A stretch of 64,000 nt of DNA, from positions 62,001 to 126,000 of the forward strand of contig NZ_JXRP01000022.1 of the NCBI RefSeq assembly GCF_000829435.1, given 5' to 3'. The notes beneath the pieces were generated by a model. It made no database searches, was not told the origin of the DNA, and saw nothing but the letters and a program-made list of their open reading frames with translations. A program made the translations under genes and the position numbers. Every line of letters begins with the position of its first letter. Positions within the stretch are counted from its first letter, which is position 1. This DNA is from Jeotgalibacillus soli. GTDB taxonomy: Bacteria; Bacillota; Bacilli; Bacillales; Jeotgalibacillaceae. This document shows, piece after piece, positions 20,514 to 29,881 of this stretch.

Positions 20514-22298
20514 TTATACAACAAATTTCTCTGCTTCAATCAGCTTTAACGCTGCTTCACGCTTCTTCGGAATCAAATTAACCGGTGTATAGCGAGTGAA
20601 TTTGCGAAGCGCTGACAACATCATGCGGAGAGTATCTCCACCCTCAACAGCAATAAGTGTCTCTTTTGCATGCTGTTCAATTTGATTAAAAGCTTCCTGG
20701 CAGAAGATTTGAGTGTATAGGATCTTTTGTTGATTTTTATCCACACCATTTCGTTCTACCGCTTTTGCTGTACGGAGTAATGCAGATTCCATTGCATAAG
20801 CAAGTGAAACAATGTCAGCAATATTAACCAAGACTTCTTGTTCAGCCTCTAGCGCTTTTCCATACTTCTGTGCTGCAAGTCCCGCAGCCAACAAGCCAAT
20901 TTTCTTCGCATTTTTAACAAGATATGTTTCTTGAGCTAACGGCTCATCCCCTACCTCTTCAGGCATCATCGACATGAGCTCATTCTGAAGCGCCTGCGCT
21001 TTTTGAAACAGCGGCAATTCTCCTTTTAATGCTTTACGAAGATAGGTGCCTGGTACAAGAAGACGGTTAATTTCATTTGTTCCTTCAAAAATACGATTAA
21101 TACGTGAATCGCGGTAAATTCTTTCTACCTCGTACTCTTGCATAAATCCATATCCTCCATGCAGCTGAACGGCTTCATCTGCAATGTAATCCAGTGTTTC
21201 TGTACCGAACACTTTATTCAGTGAACACTCAATTGCATATTCTGCGATTGATTTCGCCACTTCTCTTCCATCTTTAATCTCTTCTTCACTCAGCTGGCTC
21301 ATTCGATCTTCAAATAAACCAACCGTGCGGTAGACTGAGCTTTCTGTTGCATAAAGTCTTGCTCCCATTGTAGCCAGCTTCTCCTTTGTCAGGTTAAAAG
21401 AAGAGATTGGTGTTTTAAATTGCTGCCGCTGGTTCGTATATTTTACAGCCAGCTCAAGCGCCCGTTTTGAGCCTCCTACAGTACCTACACCAAGCTTGTA
21501 GCGGCCGATATTTAAAATATTAAACGCAATAATATGACCTTTTCCAGCTTCGCCCAAAAGATTTTCTACAGGGATTTCAGCATCCGAAAGAATCAGCGTA
21601 CGCGTCGATGAACTCTTGATTCCCATTTTTTTCTCCTCCGCTCCAACGGATACACCTGGGTAATCACGTTCTACAATAAACGTTGAGAAGTGCTCGCCAT
21701 CAATTTTCGCATACACAACGAATACATCCGCAAAGCCGGCATTTGTAATCCATTGCTTTTCACCATTCAACACATAATGGGTTCCTGCTTCATTAAGCTT
21801 TGCTGTTGTTTTAGCTCCTAATGCATCTGATCCCGATCCAGGTTCAGTCAATGCGTATGCAGCAATTTTTTCACCGGTTGCAAGTCCAGGAAGATACTTT
21901 TTCTTTTGCTCTTCATTGCCGAAAAGAACAATGGGCAATGATCCAATCCCAACATGCGCCCCGTGTGTAATTGAAAAGCCTCCTGCACGAGCCATTTTTT
22001 CTGCTATTAGTGCTGAGCTTATTTTATCAAGCCCAAGACCGCCGTACTCCTCAGGAACGTCTGCCCCTAAAAGTCCAAGATCACCTGCTGATTTTAATAA
22101 TTTTACAGATCGGTCAAATTCATGGTTTTCAAGATGCTCGACTTGTGGAACGACTTCATTCACAACATAGTCTTCCGTTGTTTTGGCAATCATCTTTTGC
22201 TCATCTGAATAGTCTTCTGGTGTAAAAACACGATTCGGTTCGATATCCTCGATTAAAAAACTGCCACCCTTAATTACTGATTTTGTTTCGTTACTCAT
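20514..22298 (-). CDS. fadE: Acyl-CoA dehydrogenase FadE (YusJ)
   Basis: A 594-residue acyl-CoA dehydrogenase, the first oxidative step of fatty acid beta-oxidation. It is longer than classical ~380-residue enzymes because of a C-terminal extension typical of the YusJ group. FAD-site motifs [12 protein letters not shown] near 151 and the [20 protein letters not shown] block near 383-402 are intact. Third gene of fadN-fadA-fadE, start with GGGGAGG. Confidence 0.96.
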   Translation of the reverse strand: MSNETKSVIKGGSFLIEDIEPNRVFTPEDYSDEQKMIAKTTEDYVVNEVVPQVEHLENHEFDRSVKLLKSAGDLGLLGADVPEEYGGLGLDKISSALIAEKMARAGGFSITHGAHVGIGSLPIVLFGNEEQKKKYLPGLATGEKIAAYALTEPGSGSDALGAKTTAKLNEAGTHYVLNGEKQWITNAGFADVFVVYAKIDGEHFSTFIVERDYPGVSVGAEEKKMGIKSSSTRTLILSDAEIPVENLLGEAGKGHIIAFNILNIGRYKLGVGTVGGSKRALELAVKYTNQRQQFKTPISSFNLTKEKLATMGARLYATESSVYRTVGLFEDRMSQLSEEEIKDGREVAKSIAEYAIECSLNKVFGTETLDYIADEAVQLHGGYGFMQEYEVERIYRDSRINRIFEGTNEINRLLVPGTYLRKALKGELPLFQKAQALQNELMSMMPEEVGDEPLAQETYLVKNAKKIGLLAAGLAAQKYGKALEAEQEVLVNIADIVSLAYAMESALLRTAKAVERNGVDKNQQKILYTQIFCQEAFNQIEQHAKETLIAVEGGDTLRMMLSALRKFTRYTPVNLIPKKREAALKLIEAEKFVV

Positions 22299-22334
22299 TG
22301 TTAGTTCCTCCCCTTTGTTCGTAGTAAATATATG

Positions 22335-23513
22335 TTAGTTAATCATTTCAAAGACGCCTGCTGCACCCATTCCGCCGCCAATACACATGGTGACAACACC
22401 AAATTGCTGCTGTCTTCTTTTTAACTCGTGTAATAGAGACAGCGTTAGTTTCGCACCTGTACAGCCAAGCGGGTGACCTAACGCAATCGCTCCGCCATTA
22501 ACGTTTACAATCTCTTCATTCAAACCGAGCTGGCGAATAACCTGAATGGATTGAGATGCAAACGCCTCATTTAATTCGAACAAATTGATATCGGACATAG
22601 ACAATCCAGCTAGCTTTAACGCCTTTGGCACTGCTTCCACTGGTCCCACTCCCATAATTTCAGGCGGAACGCCACCTACAGCAAAAGAACGAAATTTAGC
22701 AATTGGTTTTAAGCCTAATGATTCTGCTTTTTCACGGTCCATTACCATGACGGCTGCTGCCCCGTCACTTGTTTGTGAAGCATTTCCTGCGGTAACTGAG
22801 CCTGTTATAGAGAAAGCAGGTCGCAGCTTGCTTAATGATTCCACAGTTGATCCTGCCCGAACCCCTTCATCCTGAGAAAACTGAATGGTTCTTTCTTGCA
22901 AGCGGTTCTGAGCGTCTACATTTCTATATGTCACATCAACTGGAACAATTTCATCATTAAATTTTCCTTCTGCTAATGCCCTTGCCGCTTTTTGATGGCT
23001 CCTGACCGCAAATGCATCCTGATCTTCACGTGTAATGCCATATTTTTTAGCTACTTCTTCTGCTGTATGCCCCATACTCATATAATATTCCGGCATCTCT
23101 TCGGCAAGCCGTATGTTCGGCCGCACTGTATGTCCCATCATTGGAACAAGGCTCATTGATTCTGCACCGCCGGCAATGACCGTGTCCGCATGACCTAGCA
23201 TAATCCGTTCTGCGCCATACGCAATCGACTGCAATCCTGATGAGCAATAACGATTAATGGTAATCGCCGGCACCGTGTGAGAAAGTCCAGCCAGTGCACC
23301 GATATTACGCGCCATGTTCATGCCTTGCTCCGCTTCTGGCATCGCACATCCGATAATTAAATCATCAATTTCTCCATCATAATTTCCGGCTCTCTTTAGC
23401 GTTTCTTTTACAACAAGTGCCCCAAGATCATCAGGACGCACCTGAGCTAAAGATCCTTTTTTTGCTTTTCCGACTGGCGTTCTTGCACCTGCAACAATCA
23501 CTGCTTCACGCAT
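22335..23513 (-). CDS. fadA: Acetyl-CoA acyltransferase FadA (YusK)
   Basis: A 392-residue thiolase, the last step of beta-oxidation. The nucleophilic cysteine is in NRYCSSGLQSIA (about 90), with NVNGGAIALGHPLGCTG near 340 and the second catalytic cysteine in MCIGGGMG near 379. It lies between fadN and fadE in a FadR-type operon. A 126-bp palindromic repeat stands between it and fadN. Confidence 0.97.
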   Translation of the reverse strand: MREAVIVAGARTPVGKAKKGSLAQVRPDDLGALVVKETLKRAGNYDGEIDDLIIGCAMPEAEQGMNMARNIGALAGLSHTVPAITINRYCSSGLQSIAYGAERIMLGHADTVIAGGAESMSLVPMMGHTVRPNIRLAEEMPEYYMSMGHTAEEVAKKYGITREDQDAFAVRSHQKAARALAEGKFNDEIVPVDVTYRNVDAQNRLQERTIQFSQDEGVRAGSTVESLSKLRPAFSITGSVTAGNASQTSDGAAAVMVMDREKAESLGLKPIAKFRSFAVGGVPPEIMGVGPVEAVPKALKLAGLSMSDINLFELNEAFASQSIQVIRQLGLNEEIVNVNGGAIALGHPLGCTGAKLTLSLLHELKRRQQQFGVVTMCIGGGMGAAGVFEMIN

Positions 23514-23543
23514 TGTGCTCCCCCTTTAATATTAAACGTGTCT

Positions 23544-23669
23544 GTTGATTTCCGCTTCAGGTGTTCGCTTTCCGCAGGCGGCCAGACGCTCCTCGGCGCT
23601 TTGCGCCTGTGGGGTCTCCCTTTGACTCGCTTTTCTAAGCAGGAGTCTCACGCATCCGCTCCAATCAAC
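23544..23669. repeat. 126-bp palindromic repeat (family 3) inside the fad operon
   Basis: An imperfect inverted repeat with ends GTTGATTTCCGCT and GGAGCGG-type/AATCAAC, interior blocks GCTTTCCGCAGGCGG and CTCCTCGGCGC. Another full copy lies at 55899-56024 and a collapsed one at 18246-18267. This sequence type is common in Bacillaceae intergenic regions. Here it would be transcribed as a hairpin between fadN and fadA. Confidence 0.85.
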
Positions 23670-23716
23670 CTAGTGTCAAAATCAACAATTTCTTAACATA
23701 GCCAAAAAATAAAGCA

Positions 23717-26101
23717 TTAGTTACGCAGCGGCTTTCCCTTTACAAGCATATGCTGCATCCTCATTTGGGACTTTGGTTCTGCGATTAAACTTAAGAACGC
23801 CTCACGTTCAAGCTGCAGCAAATATTCCTCATCCACTTCCGTTCCAAAAGGAACTTTTCCGCCTGCAAGAACATATGCAAGCTTCTTTGCAATTTTCAAA
23901 TCATGGTCTGAAATGTACCCTGAGTGATGCATCGTTTGTGCTCCTAGTAAAAGCGTTGCATATCCCGTTTCCCCAACAACTTGTACCTTTCGTTTAACAG
24001 GCGCTGTGTAGTTTTCAGCTAAATGAAGAACCGCTTGTTTGGCGTCATAAATAAGATGATCACTATTCACACTGATTCCGTCGGCTTGTGTAAGAAAATT
24101 GTGGTCCTTCGCTTCCGATGCAGACGTAGAAACCTTCGCCATTGCAATCGTTTCAAAAACTTTATTCGCCACCTTTTGCAGGTCAAAATCCACACCCTGC
24201 GGCAGACTATTTAAATAGTTTAAATAAAGCTCTTTATTGCCACCTCCGCCAGGGATCAACCCAACACCGACTTCAACAAGGCCCATATAGGTTTCCATTG
24301 ATGCCTGTACGTGGTCAGCTGGCAAGCAGACTTCGGTTCCCCCACCTAACGTCATGCCAAATGGAGCAGCAACGACCGGGAATGAACTGTATTTTAATAG
24401 CATCATCGCTTTCTGAAATTGCTTTACAACCATATCAATCTCAAAAATGTTGTCATCCTGCGCTTCCATTAATATCATGGCAAGGTTTGCTCCAACGCAG
24501 AAGTTTTTACCTTGGTTTCCAATGACAAGGCCTTTGTAGTTTTTTTCTACTTCAGCCACAGCGAAATTAATCATTTGAATAATGTCCATCCCAATGGCGT
24601 TGTTCGGTGAGTGAAATTCAAGAAGCGCAACACCATCACCTAAATCAATTAAACTCGCTCCAGTGTTTTTCTTAATGACACCATGTTTTTTCTTCCAGCG
24701 TTTTAGATTGATGATCTTTTCATTTTCTTTCACAATCTCATAGCATCCTTGATGGAAAAATGTTAACCCGGCATCTTCTTCCTTATAAAAAGAGGAGTAG
24801 CCTTCACTCAGCATTTTCTCTACCCACTCAGGAACTGCTTTTGCTTCTGCTTTCATGCGTTCAACAGATTTTTCAACCCCAATCGCATCCCACATTTCAA
24901 ACGGACCCATTTCCCAGCCGAAGCCCCACTTCATAGCCTGGTCAATTGAAACGATATCATCTGCAATTTCTCCTGTTAGCTCGGCTGAATATAATAAGAC
25001 AGGTGACAGAATGGACCATAGCAGCTCGCCTGCCCGGTCATTGGCATATACAAGCGCTTTCATTTTATCGGAAAGTCCTTTTTCCTGCTTAGCCATTTCC
25101 ATTGATGGTGCTCTCAGCTTTTTGCGTTCTACATACTCTAGTGTTTCAGGATTGAGTTCAAGGATTTCCTTCCCTTGCTTCAAAAAGAAGCCTTGCCCAG
25201 ATTTACTTCCAAGCCACCCATTGTCTCGCATTTTCAGCATAAAATCAGGTACCTTAAACACCTTTTTCTCATCGCCGTCATTGACTTGATCATAAACGTT
25301 TCGGGCTACATGAATAAATGTATCAAGCCCTACCACATCCAATGTACGGAATGTTGCACTTTTTGGCCGTCCAATTAACGGGCCCGTTATGGAATCAACC
25401 TCTCCGACGCTAAAATTTCTTTTCAGCATTTCCTGAGTGGTAACAAGCAATCCGTAAGTACCGATTCGATTGGCAATAAAATTCGGCGTATCCTTTGCTA
25501 GTACAACACCTTTTCCAAGCGTATCCTCTCCAAAACTCTTCATAAAATCCACGACTGAAGGATCTGTATCAGGTGTGGGTATAATTTCCAACAGCTTTAA
25601 ATATCTCGGTGGATTAAAGAAATGTGTTCCAAGAAAGTGTTTTTTAAAATCATCTGAACGCCCTTCTACCATGGCATTAATCGAAATACCGGATGTATTT
25701 GAGCTAACGATACTGCCTTCTTTGCGATGCTGCTCTATTTGCTCAAATACCTTTTTCTTAACATCCAAATTCTCGACGACGACTTCAATAATCCAGTCCA
25801 CTTCTTTTAGCCGGGATAGATCATCTTCCAAATTTCCAGCTTCAATCAATCCACTGTTCTTTTTCGTTGCCAGCGGTGCAGGCTTTTGCTTGAATAGCTT
25901 TTGGATCGCCTGAGCACTTAAGCGATTTCGAACCGCTTTATTCTCTAAAGTAAGCCCCTTCGCCTCTTCCTGATCTGTCAAAGACTTCGGCACAATATCC
26001 AGTAGTAATGTCGGGATACCAATATTTGCTAAATGAGCTGCAATCCCAGATCCCATTACACCGGAACCAATGACTGCTGCCTTTTGGATGTGTCTGGCCA
26101 A
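23717..26101 (-). CDS. fadN: 3-hydroxyacyl-CoA dehydrogenase / enoyl-CoA hydratase FadN (YusL)
   Basis: A 794-residue bifunctional beta-oxidation enzyme. The N-terminal NAD-binding Rossmann fold starts at VIGSGVMGSGIAAH; a 3-hydroxyacyl-CoA dehydrogenase C-terminal domain follows to about 470. An enoyl-CoA hydratase-like domain (KNFCVGANLAMIL, FGMTLGGGTEVCL) occupies about 500-690. I start at the TTG at 26101, after GGGAGG, because the longer reading would begin inside the FadR operator. First gene of fadN-A-E. Confidence 0.95.
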   Translation of the reverse strand: MARHIQKAAVIGSGVMGSGIAAHLANIGIPTLLLDIVPKSLTDQEEAKGLTLENKAVRNRLSAQAIQKLFKQKPAPLATKKNSGLIEAGNLEDDLSRLKEVDWIIEVVVENLDVKKKVFEQIEQHRKEGSIVSSNTSGISINAMVEGRSDDFKKHFLGTHFFNPPRYLKLLEIIPTPDTDPSVVDFMKSFGEDTLGKGVVLAKDTPNFIANRIGTYGLLVTTQEMLKRNFSVGEVDSITGPLIGRPKSATFRTLDVVGLDTFIHVARNVYDQVNDGDEKKVFKVPDFMLKMRDNGWLGSKSGQGFFLKQGKEILELNPETLEYVERKKLRAPSMEMAKQEKGLSDKMKALVYANDRAGELLWSILSPVLLYSAELTGEIADDIVSIDQAMKWGFGWEMGPFEMWDAIGVEKSVERMKAEAKAVPEWVEKMLSEGYSSFYKEEDAGLTFFHQGCYEIVKENEKIINLKRWKKKHGVIKKNTGASLIDLGDGVALLEFHSPNNAIGMDIIQMINFAVAEVEKNYKGLVIGNQGKNFCVGANLAMILMEAQDDNIFEIDMVVKQFQKAMMLLKYSSFPVVAAPFGMTLGGGTEVCLPADHVQASMETYMGLVEVGVGLIPGGGGNKELYLNYLNSLPQGVDFDLQKVANKVFETIAMAKVSTSASEAKDHNFLTQADGISVNSDHLIYDAKQAVLHLAENYTAPVKRKVQVVGETGYATLLLGAQTMHHSGYISDHDLKIAKKLAYVLAGGKVPFGTEVDEEYLLQLEREAFLSLIAEPKSQMRMQHMLVKGKPLRN

Positions 26102-26125
26102 GTTAATTCCTCCCTTAAAAACTTT

Positions 26126-26143
26126 TGAATGAATACTCATTCA
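26126..26143 (-). promoter_or_regulatory. FadR operator
   Basis: TGAATGAATACTCATTCA, an 18-base near-perfect palindrome matching the B. subtilis FadR (YsiA) consensus, 25-42 bases upstream of the fadN start. FadR represses fad operons until long-chain acyl-CoA releases it. Confidence 0.93.
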
Positions 26144-26282
26144 TTTTTTAATTAAAAAAATATTTCCAACTCTCTATAATTCTAATGATAATAGATATGC
26201 TTCAAATTCGCAAGACAGGATCAGCAAATTTTCTAAAAATTAACTAAAGGCTGAGGCGGGCTTGCTCATTAACGAACAGCAT

Positions 26283-26329
26283 AAGACACTTTCCAAGCAA
26301 ATAGTTTTCCCGCTCTTGGAAAATGTCTT
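26283..26329 (-). terminator. Hairpin after putM, probable terminator
   Basis: Arms AAGACACTTTCCAAG and CTTGGAAAATGTCTT (one wobble) around a 17-base loop, 24 bases after the proline dehydrogenase stop. It lacks a clear U-tract, so termination is inferred. Confidence 0.45.
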
Positions 26330-26352
26330 TTAGGATCAAGCTCCTCTATATT

Positions 26353-27270
26353 CTATTTAATCATCATCCCTTTGGCGACAAAGGCAACATTTGCCGGTCG
26401 CTCCGCTAATCGGCGCATGAAATACCCATACCAGTCACGACCAAATGGCATATACACACGCATTTTATATCCTTCTTTATGAAGCTCACGCTGACGTTCA
26501 TCACGAATACCGAATAACATCTGGAATTCAAATTGGTCATTTGAAATACCATACTCCTTCACTAAATCCTTCGTGTATTGAATAATGGCATCGTCATGTG
26601 TTGCAATCGCTGTGTAATGACCGTTTAATAAGTGCATTTTTATTATTTTTTTGAAGTTTTCATCAACATCTTTCTTTTCTGGAAATGCTACTTCAGGCGA
26701 TTCCTTATATGCCCCTTTAACCAGGCGAAGATTTGGACTAAAGGAGCTTAGCCTCTCTATATCTCCTTCCGTGCGATATAAATAAGATTGGATAACAGTA
26801 CCAATATTGTCATATTCAGATTTTAGCTGTTTGAAAATATCAAGCGTACGCTGACACCGCTCGTAATCTTCCATATCAATGGTGATGAAAACATCATGTT
26901 CCACAGCCGCATCTAGTATTCTTTTCATATTTTCCAGCGCAAGCTCATCAGAAATATCAAGACCCATCGAAGTTAACTTTAAAGACAGCTGTGAATTTAA
27001 ATGATTTGTTCCAATTGCACGAACCGCTTCTATATAATGCACGGTAGTTTCATTTGCTTCCTGCTCGTTATCAACAAATTCGCCAAGATAATCAAGCGTT
27101 ACACATAGTCCTTCACTATTCAGCTTTTTTATTGAATCAACTGCTTGAGATACTGTTTCTCCAGCTACAAATCGAGAAGCACCAAAACGAAGACCATATT
27201 GCTTTGCTGCTTTCGTCATTGGTTTATTTTTGGATAAAAACAAAAAGAATTCACGCATTACTCGTTCCAA
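26353..27270 (-). CDS. putM: Proline dehydrogenase (YusM/PutM type)
   Basis: A 305-residue single-domain FAD-dependent proline dehydrogenase, the first step of proline breakdown to glutamate. TIM-barrel motifs are seen: LTSMGLDIS near 115, ITIDMEDY near 146, RLVKGAYKES near 197 and the C-terminal YMPFGRDWYGYFMRRLAERPAN with paired substrate-binding arginines. Start at the TTG 27270 after GGGAGGT. B. subtilis has this paralogue next to the fad operon. Confidence 0.93.
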   Translation of the reverse strand: MERVMREFFLFLSKNKPMTKAAKQYGLRFGASRFVAGETVSQAVDSIKKLNSEGLCVTLDYLGEFVDNEQEANETTVHYIEAVRAIGTNHLNSQLSLKLTSMGLDISDELALENMKRILDAAVEHDVFITIDMEDYERCQRTLDIFKQLKSEYDNIGTVIQSYLYRTEGDIERLSSFSPNLRLVKGAYKESPEVAFPEKKDVDENFKKIIKMHLLNGHYTAIATHDDAIIQYTKDLVKEYGISNDQFEFQMLFGIRDERQRELHKEGYKMRVYMPFGRDWYGYFMRRLAERPANVAFVAKGMMIK

Positions 27271-27476
27271 AAAGTCCTACCTCCCAAGCCCAATAATTGT
27301 AATGAAAACGCTATATTAATTGTTAAAAAAAAGAAATCCATGTATAAATCTACCTTATTTTAACATACAGAAATAGATTTGAATACTTTTCTCATATAGA
27401 GAAATGAAAATTTTTCTCTGGAATAATGGAGAAAAAGTTGGGAAAGTTATATAGGAGTTTAAAAGGAGGAATGATC

Positions 27477-27701
27477 ATGCCACAAAATCAAACACTCTCA
27501 ACAAAAGATGCGTTATATATTGAGGATATGCTGGCCTGGAATTTACTAGCTGCAAAAAAAACACATCATGCGGCTTCAGCCTGTCAGCTGCCCGCTTTAA
27601 AAGCGCAGCTCGAGGCTTGCTGTCAAATGCATTCGCAGCACTACCGGCAGCTGTCTCAATTTTTATCTGGAACCGCACAATCTAGCACAACGGTGCAATA
27701 A
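27477..27701 (+). CDS. Small spore coat-like protein (74 aa)
   Basis: 74 residues with the helical core DALYIEDMLAWNLLAAKKTHHAA that resembles the N-terminal half of CotF-type coat proteins. I start at the ATG 27477, eight bases after AGGAGG. It lies 12 bases upstream of a larger CotF-like gene, so the two form an operon and probably act in the spore coat. Confidence 0.75.
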   Translation: MPQNQTLSTKDALYIEDMLAWNLLAAKKTHHAASACQLPALKAQLEACCQMHSQHYRQLSQFLSGTAQSSTTVQ

Positions 27702-27713
27702 GGGAGGATCAAG

Positions 27714-28034
27714 ATGCAAAATATAAATACAACGCAATCCAACCAAAATATGACTGCAGCTTCATCCATGACTGATCGTGACTGGGCAACGGATGTCCTT
27801 TTACTTCTAAAACATATGAATGTCAGCTACAGTACAGCATTAAATGAAGCAAGCACTGAACCTTTATCCAATCAAATTATGACGTTTTTCAATGATACCC
27901 AAAAAGCACAGCACACTCTTTTTCAAATCATGCAACAGCAAGGATGGTATCAAGTGAAACCAGAAACACCAGCAGCGCTGCAGCAAACAGCCCAAAAGGC
28001 ACAGCAAGATCAGCAGCAGCTTCCAGCGCATTAA
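27714..28034 (+). CDS. yusN: CotF-family spore coat protein (YusN-like)
   Basis: 106 residues with a coat F domain (MTDRDWATDVLLLLKHMNVSY near 20-40, then a helical part and FQIMQQQGWYQVKP). Its C-terminus is Gln/Ala rich. Members are structural spore coat proteins made in the mother cell. Second gene of a two-gene unit, RBS GGGAGG. Confidence 0.82.
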   Translation: MQNINTTQSNQNMTAASSMTDRDWATDVLLLLKHMNVSYSTALNEASTEPLSNQIMTFFNDTQKAQHTLFQIMQQQGWYQVKPETPAALQQTAQKAQQDQQQLPAH

Positions 28035-28106
28035 TAAAAAAGACTACCTCTGCTTTCCAGTCTTCTCCCAAACCTCTTTAAACGGTGGGGAATAAGGGAT
28101 GTAGGG

Positions 28107-28364
28107 TTAGTCTTTATTTTGCTGTGATGCTTTCATTTCTGTATTTTTCTTTTGAATGCTTAGCACAATTTCTTTTATTTCTTCTTTGCTTTCAGGGTAT
28201 AAAGAGTTCCAGTGCTTAGCTAAAGAAGGCATTGATTTTGCGATATGATTATACACAATCCATTGTGTAACTTTATTTTGCCACTCCTCTGATGTTTCAT
28301 CGATGAGCAGTTCTGAATATTTTTCAATCATTGCTTGCAGCTGTTGGTCTAATTGTTCGCTCAT
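28107..28364 (-). CDS. yusU: DUF2573-family protein YusU
   Basis: About 85 residues, mostly alpha-helical and hydrophilic, with the conserved WQNKVTQWIVYNHIAKSMP block. No function is known. The ATG at 28364 sits ten bases after GAAGGAG and is preferred to the TTG at 28382, which has no RBS. It lies next to yusV as in B. subtilis. Confidence 0.75.
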   Translation of the reverse strand: MSEQLDQQLQAMIEKYSELLIDETSEEWQNKVTQWIVYNHIAKSMPSLAKHWNSLYPESKEEIKEIVLSIQKKNTEMKASQQNKD

Positions 28365-28400
28365 TTGCTTCAGCTCCTTCAACGTTTTTAGATTTCAGAT

Positions 28401-28433
28401 AAAAAATGAAACCGTCTCACGAGTAGACGGTTT
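28401..28433 (-). terminator. yusV terminator
   Basis: AAACCGTCTAC / GAGACGGTTT stem with a following ATTTTTT on the minus strand, immediately after the yusV stop. Confidence 0.85.
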
Positions 28434-28442
28434 ATGTTATCG

Positions 28443-29264
28443 TTATTGAGCAGCGGCTACGCTTACACTTGCTTCTTGTACGATACAGCGGCCTCTTCCA
28501 TGCGGAATACATAGAGGAGTCCCAAAAAGCGGATCAGTTGTCACCTGGCAATTCATATCAAATACATGTCTTACCATATCACAGCTGATTACTTCTTCAG
28601 GTTTTCCTTGCTGATATACTTTTCGATCCTTTACTGCAATCAAATTATGTGCATATCGACATGCCAAATTCAGATCATGAAGAACCATCACGATTGTACG
28701 GTTTTCATTTTCATTTAGATCAAATAGCAAATCAAGAATCTCAATTTGATGTGTCATATCCAAATAAGTAGTAGGTTCATCAAGCAAAATAATATCCGTG
28801 TCTTGTGCTAGCGTCATGGCAATCCATGCACGCTGACGCTGTCCTCCAGACAATTCATCTACAAAACGATCCTGTAGCTCTTCCATTCCAGTCGCTTTGA
28901 GTGCATTTTGAACACATTCTTCATCTTCCTTGGACCACTGATGCATAAAGCCTTGATATGGATAGCGTCCTTGTTTAACAAGCTGTAAAACCGTTAAACC
29001 TTCAGGTGCTGTAGGAGATTGTGGCAGTATAGCAAGCTCCTGTGCCACTTTACGTGTCGAATAACGGCTAATCTCTTTACCATTTAACTGCACACTGCCG
29101 CTTTGCGGTTTCAAAAGACGTGCCATAGAACGCAAAAGTGTAGATTTCCCGCAGCCATTTCCTCCAATTAATACGGAAATTTCTCCTTTAGGAATCGTTA
29201 AATTAAGCTCTTCTATTATAATGGAATCTCCATAACTAAGCGTTAATGATTGAGTTTTAAGCAT
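28443..29264 (-). CDS. yusV: Iron-siderophore ABC transporter ATPase YusV
   Basis: A 273-residue FepC/FhuC-type ATPase: Walker A GGNGCGKST (about 34-42), signature LSGGQRQRAWIA and Walker B IILLDEPTTYLD. B. subtilis YusV is the shared ATPase for bacillibactin and other siderophore permeases encoded elsewhere, and the lack of a permease here fits that. A Fur box and promoter lie upstream. Confidence 0.95.
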   Translation of the reverse strand: MLKTQSLTLSYGDSIIIEELNLTIPKGEISVLIGGNGCGKSTLLRSMARLLKPQSGSVQLNGKEISRYSTRKVAQELAILPQSPTAPEGLTVLQLVKQGRYPYQGFMHQWSKEDEECVQNALKATGMEELQDRFVDELSGGQRQRAWIAMTLAQDTDIILLDEPTTYLDMTHQIEILDLLFDLNENENRTIVMVLHDLNLACRYAHNLIAVKDRKVYQQGKPEEVISCDMVRHVFDMNCQVTTDPLFGTPLCIPHGRGRCIVQEASVSVAAAQ

Positions 29265-29366
29265 ATGCTGCTAATCTCCTTTGTCTCTCATCTAGAGGCT
29301 ATAGCCTCCACCGGGTCATCCTTCTCAAAACGGTTAATTTTCGTAACTAATTGATTACTCTCTTCC

Positions 29367-29395
29367 AGTTTAGAGGACAAAAGAGAATTCGTCAA
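29367..29395 (-). promoter_or_regulatory. yusV promoter
   Basis: Minus-strand TTGACG (29390-29395), a 17-base spacer and TAAACT (29367-29372), with a Fur box six bases upstream of the -35. Confidence 0.75.
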
Positions 29396-29401
29396 TGACT
29401 T

Positions 29402-29416
29402 TGAGAATCATTATCA
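29402..29416 (-). promoter_or_regulatory. Fur box upstream of yusV
   Basis: TGAGAATCATTATCA (plus strand) matches the Bacillus 7-1-7 Fur consensus TGATAATnATTATCA at all but one position, immediately upstream of the yusV -35. Confidence 0.9.
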
Positions 29417-29425
29417 GCATTTATT

Positions 29426-29828
29426 TCATCTATTAACTGAAAAGTACGGCGTTTCTGTTATCAGAATCAGTTCATCAATAGCTAATTTGATTGTATCTTC
29501 AAAAAATCCTCAATCTCTTTTGAGTGAATGTCACAAGGTGCCAATCTCATCGATCCATAATGAAGAAAAACCTCTTTTTCGAAATCCCTCTAGAAGTAAC
29601 AACATTATATAGCCGTTTCACATGATCAAAGAAAAATTCAGGAGACATCAAACGGTAACTCATTCCTAAGATGTAATAATTATGTGTTAAGTCGCGTATG
29701 AGATTATTTTTTCTTTGTTTCATATAGTCAATTGGAAGCTCAGGATCATCAAGCTTTATTGACTCTACAACCCCTTGGATGGAATAATCTGTAGCCTCTT
29801 CATATTGTAATGGGAGATGTAAGTCCAT
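29426..29828 (-). pseudogene. Decayed gene of unknown family
   Basis: The first 93 codons read cleanly (MDLHLPLQYEEATDYS near the start, NYYILGMSYRLMSPEFFFD near 50-68). Then coding sense continues in other frames, for example IHSKEIEDF and TIKLAIDELILITETPYFS, until a stop at 29426. At least two frameshifts are needed to join the parts to about 130 residues. I do not recognise the family. The yusV Fur box begins just past its end. Confidence 0.55.
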
Positions 29829-29881
29829 ATGTCACCTCATTTCATTTTTCCTATAAAAGTTTTTATGTACCTTTAACTAGT

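Noticed and set aside
27360-27420. Sigma-K or sigma-G promoter before the coat genes
   Set aside because: CATATAGA resembles a -10 of these sigma factors, but no -35 at proper spacing could be defended.
28036-28106. Bidirectional terminator between yusN and yusU
   Set aside because: AAAGACTACC and GGGTTAGTCTTT could pair over a long loop, but the stem is imperfect and distant, so I did not list it.
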